Positions 1 to 8,327 are shown, counted from the first letter of the stretch. The stretch is 64,000 nucleotides of DNA from Candidatus Bipolaricaulota bacterium (GCA_030550535.1 JAUQPF010000046.1:40944-104943), one strand, 5' to 3'. The notes: generated by a model not told the origin, from the sequence alone. Program-made: numbers and translations.

Positions 1-199
1 CAGGCTCCTCAGGCCATACCGCTCGGAACAGGACAGGCAGGGCGAAGGCCCCCCGGGGCTTGTGGGTCGCGCTTTCCGCGAGGACCGGGACCGCGGATGC
101 CTCCTCTTTGCCCAGGATCAAACGTTCCACGGGCGAGGCCTGGCGGAACCGCACCGCACAGAACCCCTTTTCGCTGGACGTGCAGACGAGGAACTCCAC
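1..199 (-). CDS. Unidentified protein, N-terminal part, runs off the window edge
   Basis: From a GTG at 199 the minus strand stays open to the edge for about 66 codons, beginning VEFLVCTSSEKGF. The GTG overlaps the stop of the CBS-pair gene by one base (TAGTG). The same tight junction occurs at 32349, which supports a translationally coupled gene. The visible part contains ASPVERLILGKEEA and no signal peptide or membrane segment. I do not recognise the family. The reading frame and the coupling are seen; function is unknown. Confidence 0.5.
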   Translation of the reverse strand, partial: MEFLVCTSSEKGFCAVRFRQASPVERLILGKEEASAVPVLAESATHKPRGAFALPVLFRAVWPEEP

Positions 200-630
200 T
201 AGAGGTGGGAGAGAAGGTCGATGCGGCGGACCACGCCCACCAGGCGTCCCGCCGCGTCCACCACGGGGATCTGTTTCAGCCCCTTTCGCAGCATGAGGTC
301 CGCTACATGGAGGTCCGTGTCCTCGGGTTTGCAGGCCACCACCTCCCGGGTCATGAACCTCTCCACAGGAAGGTGCGCGATCTCCCTAAGCTTTTTGGCC
401 ATTTGGTTGAGGCTTGGGAGGAACGAGGCGGAGCGCAAGAGATCCATGTAGCCTGGGAGGAGGGCCCGGATGATGTCCCGTTCGGAGACGACGCCGATGA
501 CCCGCCCCTCCTCGTCCACCACGGGCAGGGAGGCGTGGCCGGACTGCTCCAAAAGGCGGATGACCTGGCCCAAGGGGGTGTCCCGGTCCACGGAGGTGAG
601 GTCGCGCCGCAAGAAATCGCGCACCTTCAT
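199..630 (-). CDS. CBS-domain pair protein
   Basis: A 143-residue cytosolic protein made almost wholly of two CBS motifs, about residues 7-58 (core VIGVVSERDI) and 91-143 (core LVGVVRRIDL). Stand-alone CBS pairs usually bind adenine nucleotides or S-adenosylmethionine and act as energy sensors. The ATG at 630 overlaps the stop of the sugar-phosphate kinase gene by 4 nt (ATGA), so this start was preferred to an upstream in-frame one lying inside the kinase gene. The coupling suggests, as inference, that it monitors or regulates the kinase or another product of the miaB-led operon. No catalytic domain is attached. Confidence 0.85.
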   Translation of the reverse strand: MKVRDFLRRDLTSVDRDTPLGQVIRLLEQSGHASLPVVDEEGRVIGVVSERDIIRALLPGYMDLLRSASFLPSLNQMAKKLREIAHLPVERFMTREVVACKPEDTDLHVADLMLRKGLKQIPVVDAAGRLVGVVRRIDLLSHL

Positions 631-1592
631 GGCCCGCCCCTTCGCACCTCCACCCGTTCCATCTCCGCCAGGATCCTGTCCTTGTCCAAGCAGAACTTCT
701 CCTCGACCTCCGCGGAGGCCACGGCGGCGGCCATCCCGTAGCGCACGCTCTCCAGGAGGTCCTTGCCCTGGGCGAGGCCCACGAGGATCCCCCCCACCAG
801 GGCGTCGTCCGCGCCCACGAAGTTCCGGAACGTGCTCAGGGGAACACGGGCCTCGAACTCCCAAACCCCGTCCGCGGAGATGAGGACGTCGCCGGTGAGG
901 TGGTGGGAGATGAGGCAGAGCTCCACGCCCTCTTGGATGGCCCTCTTCCCCGCCACCAGGATCTCCTCCTTGGTGCGCACGGGAAGCACTCCCAGGCGCA
1001 GGGCCTCGCGCACGTCGGGCTTCACCAAGAAGGGCCGCTCGGGGAAGGTGCGGAGGAGGGCCTCCCCGCCGGTGTGGACCACGACCTTCACGCCCTGGGC
1101 GCGGGCCCGGCGGGCCAACTCCCCGTAGAAGTCGGGGCCAAGCCCGGGCGCCAAGTGTCCGGCCAGGACCACAAAGCTTGCGCGCCGCAGCATCCGCTCG
1201 TACTTGCGCAGGAAGATCTCCACCGCCTCAGGCGTGACCCACGGGCCTTCCTCCGTGATGTGAATGGGGTGGTATTCCCGTCCGCGCACGATGAGGGCCA
1301 CGTTGGTGCGGTTCTCCCCCTCGATCCACACGAAGTTCGCGCTCACCCCTCGCGCCAGGAGGTCCCGCAGGATGATCTGCCCGCTGTGTCCGGCCAAAAA
1401 ACCCATGGCCACCGTCTCCACGCCATGGGCCGCCAGGAAGACCGAGACGTTGATGCCTTTCCCGCCCGCGGAGGTCAGGGATTTCTCAGCCCTAATGAGG
1501 ATCCCCTCCTCTGTAGGGGCCAGCGTCTCCGGCAAGGTCGCAAGCCAATAGAACTTGTCCAGGGCGGGGTTGGGGGTGACGGTGAGGATCAT
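627..1592 (-). CDS. fruK: PfkB-family sugar-phosphate kinase (1-phosphofructokinase-like)
   Basis: A 321-residue ribokinase/PfkB-family kinase, closest in pattern to 1-phosphofructokinase/tagatose-6-phosphate kinase: N-terminal TVTPNPALD, the sugar-binding glycines SAGGKGINVS near residue 42, and the C-terminal anion-hole/catalytic-base region VGADDALVGG at about 259. The usual GAGD there reads GADD. The catalytic Asp is kept while the second Gly is Asp, so substrate or ATP handling may differ. It would phosphorylate a sugar phosphate in upper glycolysis. The gene overlaps miaB upstream and the CBS gene downstream by 4 nt each. The substrate is inferred only at subfamily level. Confidence 0.75.
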   Translation of the reverse strand: MILTVTPNPALDKFYWLATLPETLAPTEEGILIRAEKSLTSAGGKGINVSVFLAAHGVETVAMGFLAGHSGQIILRDLLARGVSANFVWIEGENRTNVALIVRGREYHPIHITEEGPWVTPEAVEIFLRKYERMLRRASFVVLAGHLAPGLGPDFYGELARRARAQGVKVVVHTGGEALLRTFPERPFLVKPDVREALRLGVLPVRTKEEILVAGKRAIQEGVELCLISHHLTGDVLISADGVWEFEARVPLSTFRNFVGADDALVGGILVGLAQGKDLLESVRYGMAAAVASAEVEEKFCLDKDRILAEMERVEVRRGGP

Positions 1593-2890
1593 GCCACCCG
1601 CTCCTTCACGGCGCCCAAGAGGGCGGCGGGCGTGGCCCCGCTCACCTCCACCTCCACCAGCTCCCCAAGGAGTTCCGGTCCGCCCGGAGCCAGCACGGTG
1701 CGGAAGTCCCGGGTCTTGCCCAAAACCATCCCTTTCTCCGAAAGGTGCTCTTCCACGAGGATCTCCACGGTGGAGCCCAGGCGCTCCCGATGGAGCTCGA
1801 GGGCGATGCGTCGGGTCAGGTTCAGGACTTCCTGGAGGCGGCGGGCCTTCTCCCCGGCGGGGATGGGATCCCCCAACGGTTCCGCGGGCGTCCCCGGCCG
1901 CGGGGAATACGCCGCCACGTACACCGTGCCGAACCGCACCTCTTCGATCAGGGAGAGCGTCTCCTCGAAGTCCCTCTCCTCCTCGCCCGGGAAGCCCACG
2001 ATCACGTCGGTGGTGATGTTCACCCCAGGAACAGCCCGGCGCAGCCGCTCCACAAGCCGGAGGAACCCCGCCCGGGTGTACCCGCGGCGCATGGCCCTGA
2101 GGATCCGATCGCTCCCGGATTGCACCGCCAAGTGCACATGCTCGCAGATGTTCTCCTCCTCCGCGATGGCGGCGATGACCTCCTCCGTCATGTACGCCGG
2201 ATGCGAGCTCGTGAAGCGCACGCGAGGAATAGGGATCCTCCCCACCGCGCGAAGAAGGCCCGCAAAGTTCGCGCCATCCCGCAGGTCTAGGCCATAGGCG
2301 TCCACGTTCTGCCCAAGGAGGGTGACCTCCTTATAGCCCCGTTCCGCAAGCTCCCAGAGCTCCGCCAGGATCTCCTTGAGGGGGCGAGAGCGCAGGGGAC
2401 CGCGAACCCTGGGGATCACGCAGTAGGCGCAGGCGTGGGAGCATCCCTCCGCGATCGTCACGTAGGCCTGGAAGGGGCTTTGGCGGAGCGCAGGGAGGCG
2501 CTCGAGCTCCACGGGCTCGGGGAGGTAGGCGAACCGTTCCCCTTGACGGGCCCGTTCGATGAGCTCCGGAAGGGAGCGCAAGCCCACAGTACCGAAGGCG
2601 AAGTCCGCCCCTTTGCAGATCCCCAGGATCCTTTCGCCGCGGCCCTGGGCCATGCACCCGCCCACCCCGATGAGGAGAGGCCTTTCCCGCTTGAGCCGGG
2701 CAAGCTCCCGCACCCGACTCACCACCTTGTCCTCGCTCCGTTGCCGCACCATGCAGGTGTTGAGGAGGACAACGTCCGCGTCCTCCGGCCGGTCCACAAG
2801 GGTGTGGCCGGCTTGGGCGAGCACACCGGCGATCTCCTCGCTTTTGTGGTGGTTGAGCTGGCAACCCCAGGTGAGGATGCAAACCCGCAT
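1589..2890 (-). CDS. miaB: tRNA-2-methylthio-N6-isopentenyladenosine methylthiotransferase MiaB
   Basis: A 433-residue radical SAM methylthiotransferase that adds a methylthio group at A37 of tRNAs. The N-terminal UPF0004 domain shows three cluster cysteines (WGCQLN, LNTCMVRQRSEDK, GGCMAQG). The radical SAM motif CSHACAYC follows near residue 150 and then a C-terminal TRAM region. The ATG at 2890 was chosen over an upstream in-frame start because the homology begins at MRVCILTWGC. A -10 box (TAGGAT, 2904-2899) lies only 8 nt before it, so the message is probably leaderless. It is the first gene of a minus-strand operon with the PfkB kinase and CBS genes and is divergent from the lptF-lptD fusion. 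Confidence 0.93.
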   Translation of the reverse strand: MRVCILTWGCQLNHHKSEEIAGVLAQAGHTLVDRPEDADVVLLNTCMVRQRSEDKVVSRVRELARLKRERPLLIGVGGCMAQGRGERILGICKGADFAFGTVGLRSLPELIERARQGERFAYLPEPVELERLPALRQSPFQAYVTIAEGCSHACAYCVIPRVRGPLRSRPLKEILAELWELAERGYKEVTLLGQNVDAYGLDLRDGANFAGLLRAVGRIPIPRVRFTSSHPAYMTEEVIAAIAEEENICEHVHLAVQSGSDRILRAMRRGYTRAGFLRLVERLRRAVPGVNITTDVIVGFPGEEERDFEETLSLIEEVRFGTVYVAAYSPRPGTPAEPLGDPIPAGEKARRLQEVLNLTRRIALELHRERLGSTVEILVEEHLSEKGMVLGKTRDFRTVLAPGGPELLGELVEVEVSGATPAALLGAVKERVA

Positions 2891-2898
2891 GGCCTCTG

Positions 2899-2926
2899 AT
2901 CCTATCCGTTTGAGGCCGAGGAGCAA
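2899..2926 (-). promoter_or_regulatory. miaB promoter, leaderless type
   Basis: On the minus strand TTGCTC (2926-2921), a 16-nt spacer and TAGGAT (2904-2899) precede the miaB ATG by 8 nt. Transcription would start at or within a few bases of the start codon. There is no Shine-Dalgarno sequence. Confidence 0.6.
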
Positions 2927-2945
2927 CCGTGTCGCGGCCCTTGGG

Positions 2946-2951
2946 TATCAT
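2946..2951 (+). promoter_or_regulatory. -10 box of the lptF-lptD fusion gene
   Basis: TATCAT ends 6 nt before the GTG at 2958. No convincing -35 was found at 16-18 nt. The spacing matches the leaderless arrangement seen at miaB, tsaB and others in this window. Confidence 0.5.
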
Positions 2952-2957
2952 TTTCCC

Positions 2958-5891
2958 GTGCGGCTGCGCTTGGACGCATACCTTCTGCGCGAGCTCCTTC
3001 CGCCTTTCCTCGTTTCCCTCTTGGCTTTCTTGGTGTTCATAAGCCTGGAGCTCGTGCTCTCCCTTTCCGATGCCCTTTTCGCCCGTGGCGTCCCCGCCCT
3101 TTCCCTTCTTAGGCTTTTGAGCTTCAAGCTTCCCAACATCCTGACCCTAGCGGCGCCCGCCGGGGCCTTGCTCGCCACCTTCCTGGCCTTGGCCCGCCTC
3201 GCCTCCGATCGCGAGCTTCTGGCCCTGCAGGCCCTGGGGTACTCCCTGCGCCGCATCCTCCTCCCGTTTTTGGGGTTTGGGCTCGCGGTGAGCGTCCTCT
3301 CCTTGGTGTTCTCCGAGCTCGTCGTGCCCGAGGCGGAGGCCCTCTACCGCCGGGAGCTTCTTGTGCTCCTTTACCGCGGCCCCACCCCCACCATCCAGGA
3401 GAACGTGTTCTTTCGGGGCGCAAAGGGTGAGCTCTTCTACGTGGAGCGCTACACCGGCTCCCGGGTGGAGGGCGTGGTGATCTACGACCTTTCGGCCCAG
3501 CTTTTCCCCCGCAGCCCCTTCCCCGCCGTGATCACGGCCAAAGAGGGCGTGCTCGAGCGGGGGGAGCTCCTCCTCCGGGAGGGCCGTGTTCTTCGGTTCG
3601 GCCCAGCCGGCGAACTCACGGAAGTCCTGGGCTTTGGGGAGTTGCGCTTCGAGGTGGGGGAGAAGCTGGAGGAGGCCGTTTTGGGCGGCCGTACCCCAAG
3701 CGAGATGTCCGCCCGGGAGCTCAGGGAACGCATCGACCTTCTCCGGCAAAGCGGGCACGACGTGCGGGCGCTCTGGGTGGAGTACCACGGGAAGCTCGCC
3801 ATCGCCGGTGCGGCCTTCGTTTTCGTGCTTTTTGGTGCGCCGTTGGGGGTCCTCTTGGGCCGGCGGGGCCGGGCCACGGGCATGGTGGTGGGGTTCCTGC
3901 TCGCGGCCGGCGCCCAGGCCCTGTTCCTTTGGGCCCGCACCCTCGCCCGCCGCGGCCTCCTCCCCCCCTTCCTCGGCGGCTGGCTCCCCCACCTCGTCTT
4001 GGGTTCCCTCGGGATCCTCCTCTACTTGGGCGCGGATCGGCTGCGCTTTCGCGGGGCCCTCCTTTTCCTTTTGGCCTTGGGCCTCACCGGCTTTGCCGCC
4101 CCGCCCCTCGCCGAGCTCTCCGCCGAGGAGTTGGTGGTGGCCGAGGAGGGCCGCTACTGGTGCGGGCGGCAAGCGCGCCTGGTCCTTGCGGGCTACACCT
4201 TGGATGCGCGCGCGGCGGAGTTCTGGGAACGGGAGGGCTGGGAGCTCCAGGCCGAGGGGGCCCGGGTGGAGACCGAGGAGGGCTGGGTGGAGGCCCACAC
4301 CCTGCGGGCGCGGCTCTCCCCGGAGGGCGAGCTCGTGTCCGCGGAGCTTCGGGATTTTCGGGGGGAGGTGCGGTTCGCTGGCCCCGAAAAACCGGAGACC
4401 CTCCGGTTCGCCGCGGCCCAGGGGGCGGTGGAGTTCCGCCAAGGCGAGATCACCCGAATCCTCGGGAGCTCCGTCCTCCTCACCACCTGCCCCTGCCTCG
4501 AGGGCCCCCCCTACCTCATCTGGGCTGAGGAGTTCCTGCTCCTTCCCCAGCGCTGGCTCTTCGTGCGGAACGTGCGGGTGGACTCCTTCGGCTATCCCCT
4601 GGTTTGGCTTCCCTTCTATGCCGCGCGGCTTGGCGAGGAAAGCGTCCCGTTCCTGCCGGAGGTGGGCCGCACGGGCTTGGGTTGGTTTTTGCGCTGGTCC
4701 TTCCCGTGGACGCCCTGGGAGGGCGCCGTGGGAGCGTTGGTCCTCACCTGGTACCCGGAGGCCGGCCAGATCCGGCCCGGGCTTTCCGCCGCCTGGGAGG
4801 GCGGAAGCCTCTCCTTCGGGCTGGACCAGGGGTTCCTGCGCCTAAGCGGCCGGGTCCTCGGCGAGCCCTGGCAAGGGCAGGCCCGTTGGCTTGGGTCAAG
4901 CCTCACGCTGAACCTCTCGGGAAGGGTGCGGGGCTGGAGCCTCGGGATCCAGGCCGGAGCGGCGGAGGGGCCGCAGGGCCCGTACGCGCGGCTCCCCGAG
5001 CTCGCGCTCTCCCGCGCCCTCATGGCGTGGGGCGGGGATCTCCAAATCCGGCTGGGGGTCGGGCATTTTCAAGAGGGGGAGCGGGTGGGCTGGCGCGCCG
5101 GCCTCTCCTTGGGTTGGTCCCGGACCTGGGATCTTGCCCCCGTGCAGCTTAGGCTCGCTTGGGAAGGAGGGCTTGACCAGTATCCCGGGGCCGAGCGGCT
5201 GTATATCGCCCTCAACCCCAGCGCGGTCTGGGGCGGGCTCTCGCTCTGGGCCCAGCAGCGCCTGGCCCTGGGCCGCTCCCCCTTCGCCTTCGACGCTCTG
5301 CCCAGCCAGAGCCAGGCGGGCCTCACCCTGAGCGCCCGCCGCGCCCCGTGGACCCACGAGCTCCGCCTGGGCTGGGATTTCCTGAGCCACGCACCTCTTC
5401 CCGCCTCCTGGACCCTAAGCGGGGCCAACTTCTCGCTCTCCGTTTCCCTGCAGCTCGTCCCGCCCAAGGTGCTGCAGGGGCAGGCGCGGTGGCGGGGGCA
5501 GGGTTCAGGCTGGACCCTGGCGGTGAGCGGCGGCTACGCCGGGACCTGGCAGGACCTTCTTCTGCGCGGCGCGTTCTCCCTATCCGGGCTGGAGCTCTCC
5601 TGGGGAGCCCGCCTCTCCCCTTGGCCGTTGGCCCCGCGTCGGGTTTACCTGAGCGCCGAGGGCGCCCTCGAGGGGGAATGGAGCTGGAGCATGGGGGTGG
5701 AGTACGACTTCCCCTCCCAGCGTTGGGTGCAGGCCGAAGTCGGGCTCTTCCACACCTTCGCCGGATGTTTACGGGTTGGGCTGCGCCTTGGGCTGGGCAC
5801 CCTGCGCCTGAGCCTGGACATCCCGGCCTTCCCTGAGTTTTCCCTGCAGTTGGCGCCCCTGGACGAGGGCCTCCGCCTAGGCGGGCTATAA
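2958..5891 (+). CDS. LptF/LptG-family permease fused to LptD/OstA-like outer-membrane protein
   Basis: One uninterrupted 977-residue frame. Residues 1-360 form a complete LptF/LptG (YjgP/YjgQ) permease of the LPS-export ABC transporter: three N-terminal membrane helices (about 12-35, 50-75, 97-120), a periplasmic jellyroll-like part, and three C-terminal helices (about 275-355). Directly after comes a signal-peptide-like stretch (RFRG, ALLFLLALGLTGFAA, about 361-380). The rest is an OstA/LptD-like protein: a TTCPC motif near 509 resembling the conserved TTC of LptD, then LFVRNVRVDSFGYPLVWLP and a long aromatic-rich beta-barrel pattern. A single polypeptide cannot sit in both membranes, so signal-peptidase cleavage near 380 or reinitiation (for example at the in-frame TTG at 4026) is likely. 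The GTG start at 2958 fits the LptF N-terminus (RLRLDAYLLRELLPPF). Confidence 0.85.
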   Translation: MRLRLDAYLLRELLPPFLVSLLAFLVFISLELVLSLSDALFARGVPALSLLRLLSFKLPNILTLAAPAGALLATFLALARLASDRELLALQALGYSLRRILLPFLGFGLAVSVLSLVFSELVVPEAEALYRRELLVLLYRGPTPTIQENVFFRGAKGELFYVERYTGSRVEGVVIYDLSAQLFPRSPFPAVITAKEGVLERGELLLREGRVLRFGPAGELTEVLGFGELRFEVGEKLEEAVLGGRTPSEMSARELRERIDLLRQSGHDVRALWVEYHGKLAIAGAAFVFVLFGAPLGVLLGRRGRATGMVVGFLLAAGAQALFLWARTLARRGLLPPFLGGWLPHLVLGSLGILLYLGADRLRFRGALLFLLALGLTGFAAPPLAELSAEELVVAEEGRYWCGRQARLVLAGYTLDARAAEFWEREGWELQAEGARVETEEGWVEAHTLRARLSPEGELVSAELRDFRGEVRFAGPEKPETLRFAAAQGAVEFRQGEITRILGSSVLLTTCPCLEGPPYLIWAEEFLLLPQRWLFVRNVRVDSFGYPLVWLPFYAARLGEESVPFLPEVGRTGLGWFLRWSFPWTPWEGAVGALVLTWYPEAGQIRPGLSAAWEGGSLSFGLDQGFLRLSGRVLGEPWQGQARWLGSSLTLNLSGRVRGWSLGIQAGAAEGPQGPYARLPELALSRALMAWGGDLQIRLGVGHFQEGERVGWRAGLSLGWSRTWDLAPVQLRLAWEGGLDQYPGAERLYIALNPSAVWGGLSLWAQQRLALGRSPFAFDALPSQSQAGLTLSARRAPWTHELRLGWDFLSHAPLPASWTLSGANFSLSVSLQLVPPKVLQGQARWRGQGSGWTLAVSGGYAGTWQDLLLRGAFSLSGLELSWGARLSPWPLAPRRVYLSAEGALEGEWSWSMGVEYDFPSQRWVQAEVGLFHTFAGCLRVGLRLGLGTLRLSLDIPAFPEFSLQLAPLDEGLRLGGL

Positions 5892-5892
5892 T
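5887..5892 (+). promoter_or_regulatory. -10 box of the CDP-alcohol phosphatidyltransferase gene
   Basis: A perfect TATAAT overlaps the stop codon of the preceding gene and ends 8 nt before the ATG at 5901. No clear -35 was found. The spacing again implies a leaderless transcript. Confidence 0.5.
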
Positions 5893-5900
5893 CGCAGTTG

Positions 5901-6440
5901 ATGAGGAGGCGGGAGCGGCTTCCCGATTGGCTCACTGCCAGCAGGGTTCTCGTTGCCCTGGCCATCCTGGCCCTGATCCCGGTGGGGCCGCGGGCGCTGG
6001 GCGTGGTGGCCGGCCTCCTCCTTTTGGGGTGGACCACGGACATGGTGGACGGCCGGCTGGCCCGCCGCTACGAAAAGGGCCCCACCTGGCTTGGGGAGCA
6101 CGACTTCCAGATCGACATGCTCATGGTCCTCGCCTCCGCCGTGTTCCTCGTGGGCACCGGCCTCGTTCCTGTGGAGATCGGCCTTCCTTACATCGTCTCC
6201 GCCGTGCTCATCTCCCTTTACACCCTGCGCTACCGCCACTTCCTTAAGTTCAAGTCCGTGACCATGCTCCTTGCTTTCCCCTGGGTGTTCACGCCCTTCA
6301 TCATCGCCCTCTTCCGCGATCCGGTGGCCGCCTACGCGGGCCTGGTGTGGATGGTCCTCGCCCTCGTTTTGGACTGGCGGCGCTTCCTTGGGGTGGTCGG
6401 CGATTTCCTGGCCGGGGCCAGGGCCTACTTCCGCCGCTAA
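5901..6440 (+). CDS. CDP-alcohol phosphatidyltransferase family membrane protein
   Basis: A 179-residue polytopic membrane protein with most of the CDP-alcohol phosphotransferase signature: DMVDGRLAR (the DxxDGxxAR element, about 47-57) followed by GEHDFQID, which supplies the downstream Asp pair with a one-residue spacing difference from the textbook pattern. Such enzymes move a phospho-alcohol from a CDP-activated lipid to an acceptor such as glycerol phosphate or inositol phosphate. The acceptor cannot be told from sequence. Several hydrophobic helices follow. The ATG at 5901 is preferred to an in-frame TTG at 5898 because of the -10 spacing. The 3' end overlaps the convergent ruvB by 4 nt. 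Confidence 0.78.
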   Translation: MRRRERLPDWLTASRVLVALAILALIPVGPRALGVVAGLLLLGWTTDMVDGRLARRYEKGPTWLGEHDFQIDMLMVLASAVFLVGTGLVPVEIGLPYIVSAVLISLYTLRYRHFLKFKSVTMLLAFPWVFTPFIIALFRDPVAAYAGLVWMVLALVLDWRRFLGVVGDFLAGARAYFRR

Positions 6441-7438
6441 ACAAGCCGGGTGGGCGTGCGCCCAAGATGGGCGTAGGCCCGCTCCGTGGCCACCCGTCCC
6501 TGAGGGGTCTTGCGGATGAACCCCAGGGCGATCAGGTACGGCTCGTAAAGCTCGGCGATCGTCTCCGGGTCCTCCCCCAAGGCCGCGCTCAGGGTCTCCA
6601 GTCCCACCGGACCGCCCTCGAAGCGGTCCATCATCACCGCGAGGATCCTGCGGTCCAGTTCGTCCAAGCCGGCCTCGTCGATCCCCAGCATCCGCAGGGT
6701 TTCCTGGGCCACGGCCAAGGTTATGGTGGAGAGGCCCTGGACCTGGGCCACGTCGCGGGCCCGGCGCAGGAGGCGCAGGGCGATACGGGGGGTGCCCCGG
6801 GCCCGCGCCCCCAGCTCCTCGGCCGCTTCCGCGGTGATCCCTACTCCGAGCCTGGGCGCGGCCCGCCGCAGGATCTCCGCGAGCTCCTCGGGCCTGTAGA
6901 ACTCCAGGCGGAACACGACCTCGAAGCGGTCGCGCAGGGGGGTGGTGAGGAGGCCCTCCCGGGTGGTCGCCCCAATCAGGGTGAACGGAGCCAAGGGGAG
7001 CTCGATGCAGCGGGCATGGGGGCCCTCGCCCAAAACGATGGGAAGCTTCCAATCCTCCATGGCCGGGTAGAGGATCTCCTCCACTTTGGGGTGCAGCCGG
7101 TGGATTTCGTCCACAAAGAGGATGTCCCCTGGCGCGAGGTGGGTGAGGATGGCCGCGAGATCCCCCGGCCTCTCCAGGGCGGGACCGGAGGAGACCTTGA
7201 TTTGCACGCCCATCTCGTGGGCGATGATGTGGGCCAGCGTGGTCTTCCCCAGCCCCGGCGGGGAGAGGAGGAGCACGTGGTCCAAGGGTTCCCCCCGGGC
7301 CTTGGCCGCCTGGATGTAGACCCTGAGGCGCTCCTTGATCTTCTCTTGGCCCACGAACTCCTCGAGGGTTTGGGGGCGCAGGGCCCGAAGCTGGGGCTCC
7401 GCTGCCTCCGCCTGGGGATCCAGCCAACGGGAGCGCAT
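6437..7438 (-). CDS. ruvB: Holliday junction branch-migration helicase RuvB
   Basis: A 333-residue AAA+ motor that drives branch migration with RuvA. Visible elements are Walker [10 protein letters not shown] near residue 60, Walker [20 protein letters not shown], sensor GATTREGLL, the arginine-finger region LRDRF, and the C-terminal winged-helix domain ending [13 protein letters not shown]. RuvA is not adjacent; ruvC lies about 29 kb away with polA, so the ruv genes are scattered here. The start at 7438 is preceded by TACAAT only 9 nt upstream, suggesting leaderless transcription divergent from the propeller gene. Confidence 0.96.
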   Translation of the reverse strand: MRSRWLDPQAEAAEPQLRALRPQTLEEFVGQEKIKERLRVYIQAAKARGEPLDHVLLLSPPGLGKTTLAHIIAHEMGVQIKVSSGPALERPGDLAAILTHLAPGDILFVDEIHRLHPKVEEILYPAMEDWKLPIVLGEGPHARCIELPLAPFTLIGATTREGLLTTPLRDRFEVVFRLEFYRPEELAEILRRAAPRLGVGITAEAAEELGARARGTPRIALRLLRRARDVAQVQGLSTITLAVAQETLRMLGIDEAGLDELDRRILAVMMDRFEGGPVGLETLSAALGEDPETIAELYEPYLIALGFIRKTPQGRVATERAYAHLGRTPTRLV

Positions 7439-7447
7439 CGCGTCGCC

Positions 7448-7477
7448 ATTGTAGCGGGACTCACGGGCGTGGTGCCA
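7448..7477 (-). promoter_or_regulatory. ruvB promoter, leaderless type
   Basis: Minus-strand TACAAT (7453-7448) lies 9 nt before the ruvB ATG, with a modest -35 TGGCAC (7477-7472) at 18 nt. It is back-to-back with the promoter of the propeller gene, the two sharing about 80 bp. Confidence 0.5.
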
Positions 7478-7479
7478 GT

Positions 7480-7508
7480 TTGCTTCCGACCCCGGCGGCC
7501 CCTACAAT
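7480..7508 (+). promoter_or_regulatory. Promoter of the TolB-like gene, leaderless type
   Basis: TTGCTT (7480-7485), 17-nt spacer, TACAAT (7503-7508), then 8 nt to the ATG at 7517. There is no Shine-Dalgarno sequence between -10 and start. Confidence 0.65.
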
Positions 7509-7516
7509 GGCTCCCG

Positions 7517-8323
7517 ATGGGCGCGGTCCTTGCCGTCCTCCTTTTCGCTGTCCCTCTTTTCGGGCAAATTTGGAACCTCACCTCCTTGGATTGGTCCCAC
7601 GACGGCCTTTGGGTGCTTTGGGCCAGCGAGGGCCAGCTGTACGTAGGTCTGGCGCCCGAAGGCCGGGAGCCGCGCCGGCTTTACCCGGAATTCCCGGTGG
7701 AGTGGGCCCGCTTTGGGGGGCCGGACTGGTTTGTCTTCGTTTCCCCCTTGCCCGAGGGGGAGCAGGGGCTTTGGCGGGGGTCTCTTGCCGGCGACCCTCC
7801 AGCGTTGCTTTATTCCTCCACCTCCCCCCTGCGCTGGCCCACGGTCTCCTGGGACGGAACAAAGGTCGCGTTCGTCGAGGACTGGGATCTTCTTAAGGTG
7901 CTGGATCTCCGCGCAAACCAGGTGGAGCTGGTGGTGGGCGGGGCTTGGCCCAAGGCCACCCCGGAGTTCACTCCCGACGGGTTCGGCCTCCTCTTTGTAG
8001 GGCTCCTTCTCCAGGAGGAAGAGGGAAGTTGGGACCTTTTCTTTTGTGATCTGCGCAGCCGCGACCTTCTTCAGCTCACCGCGGATCCGTATTTCGATTG
8101 GTGTCCACGGGTCTCCCCGGATGGTCTTTGGGTGGCGTTCGTTTCCAACCGCGGCGGCGCCCCCGACCTTTGGGTTTTCCCGCTTTCCGGGGGCGAGCCC
8201 TTCCCGGTGACCGCCGACCCCTGGGAGGACGCTTTCCCCTCCTGGTCCCCGGACGGAAGCCTGCTGGGCTACGCCTCCCGGCGTCCCCAGGGCTGGGTTC
8301 TCCTCACCGCCGGCGCCTACTGA
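7517..8323 (+). CDS. Secreted TolB-like beta-propeller protein
   Basis: A 268-residue exported protein. A short signal peptide (MGAVLAVLLFAVPLFG) is followed by WD40-like/PD40 repeats: DWSHDGLWVLWAS, SWDGTKVAFVED, EFTPDGFGLLFVG, RVSPDGLWVAFVSN, SWSPDGSLLGYAS. TolB-type propellers act in the periplasm, often binding peptidoglycan-associated lipoproteins. No Pal or Tol genes are nearby and the N-terminal TolB domain is absent, so this is only the propeller. The ATG at 7517 gives the signal peptide and fits the promoter 8 nt upstream. Ordinary cytosolic or protease-associated propellers are alternatives. Confidence 0.8.
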   Translation: MGAVLAVLLFAVPLFGQIWNLTSLDWSHDGLWVLWASEGQLYVGLAPEGREPRRLYPEFPVEWARFGGPDWFVFVSPLPEGEQGLWRGSLAGDPPALLYSSTSPLRWPTVSWDGTKVAFVEDWDLLKVLDLRANQVELVVGGAWPKATPEFTPDGFGLLFVGLLLQEEEGSWDLFFCDLRSRDLLQLTADPYFDWCPRVSPDGLWVAFVSNRGGAPDLWVFPLSGGEPFPVTADPWEDAFPSWSPDGSLLGYASRRPQGWVLLTAGAY

Positions 8324-8327
8324 TCCC

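Noticed and set aside
3147..4442. A 431-codon minus-strand frame inside the lptF-lptD fusion
   Set aside because: Composition is that of a reverse-frame shadow and it has no start context or motifs, while the plus strand has clear LptF and LptD features.
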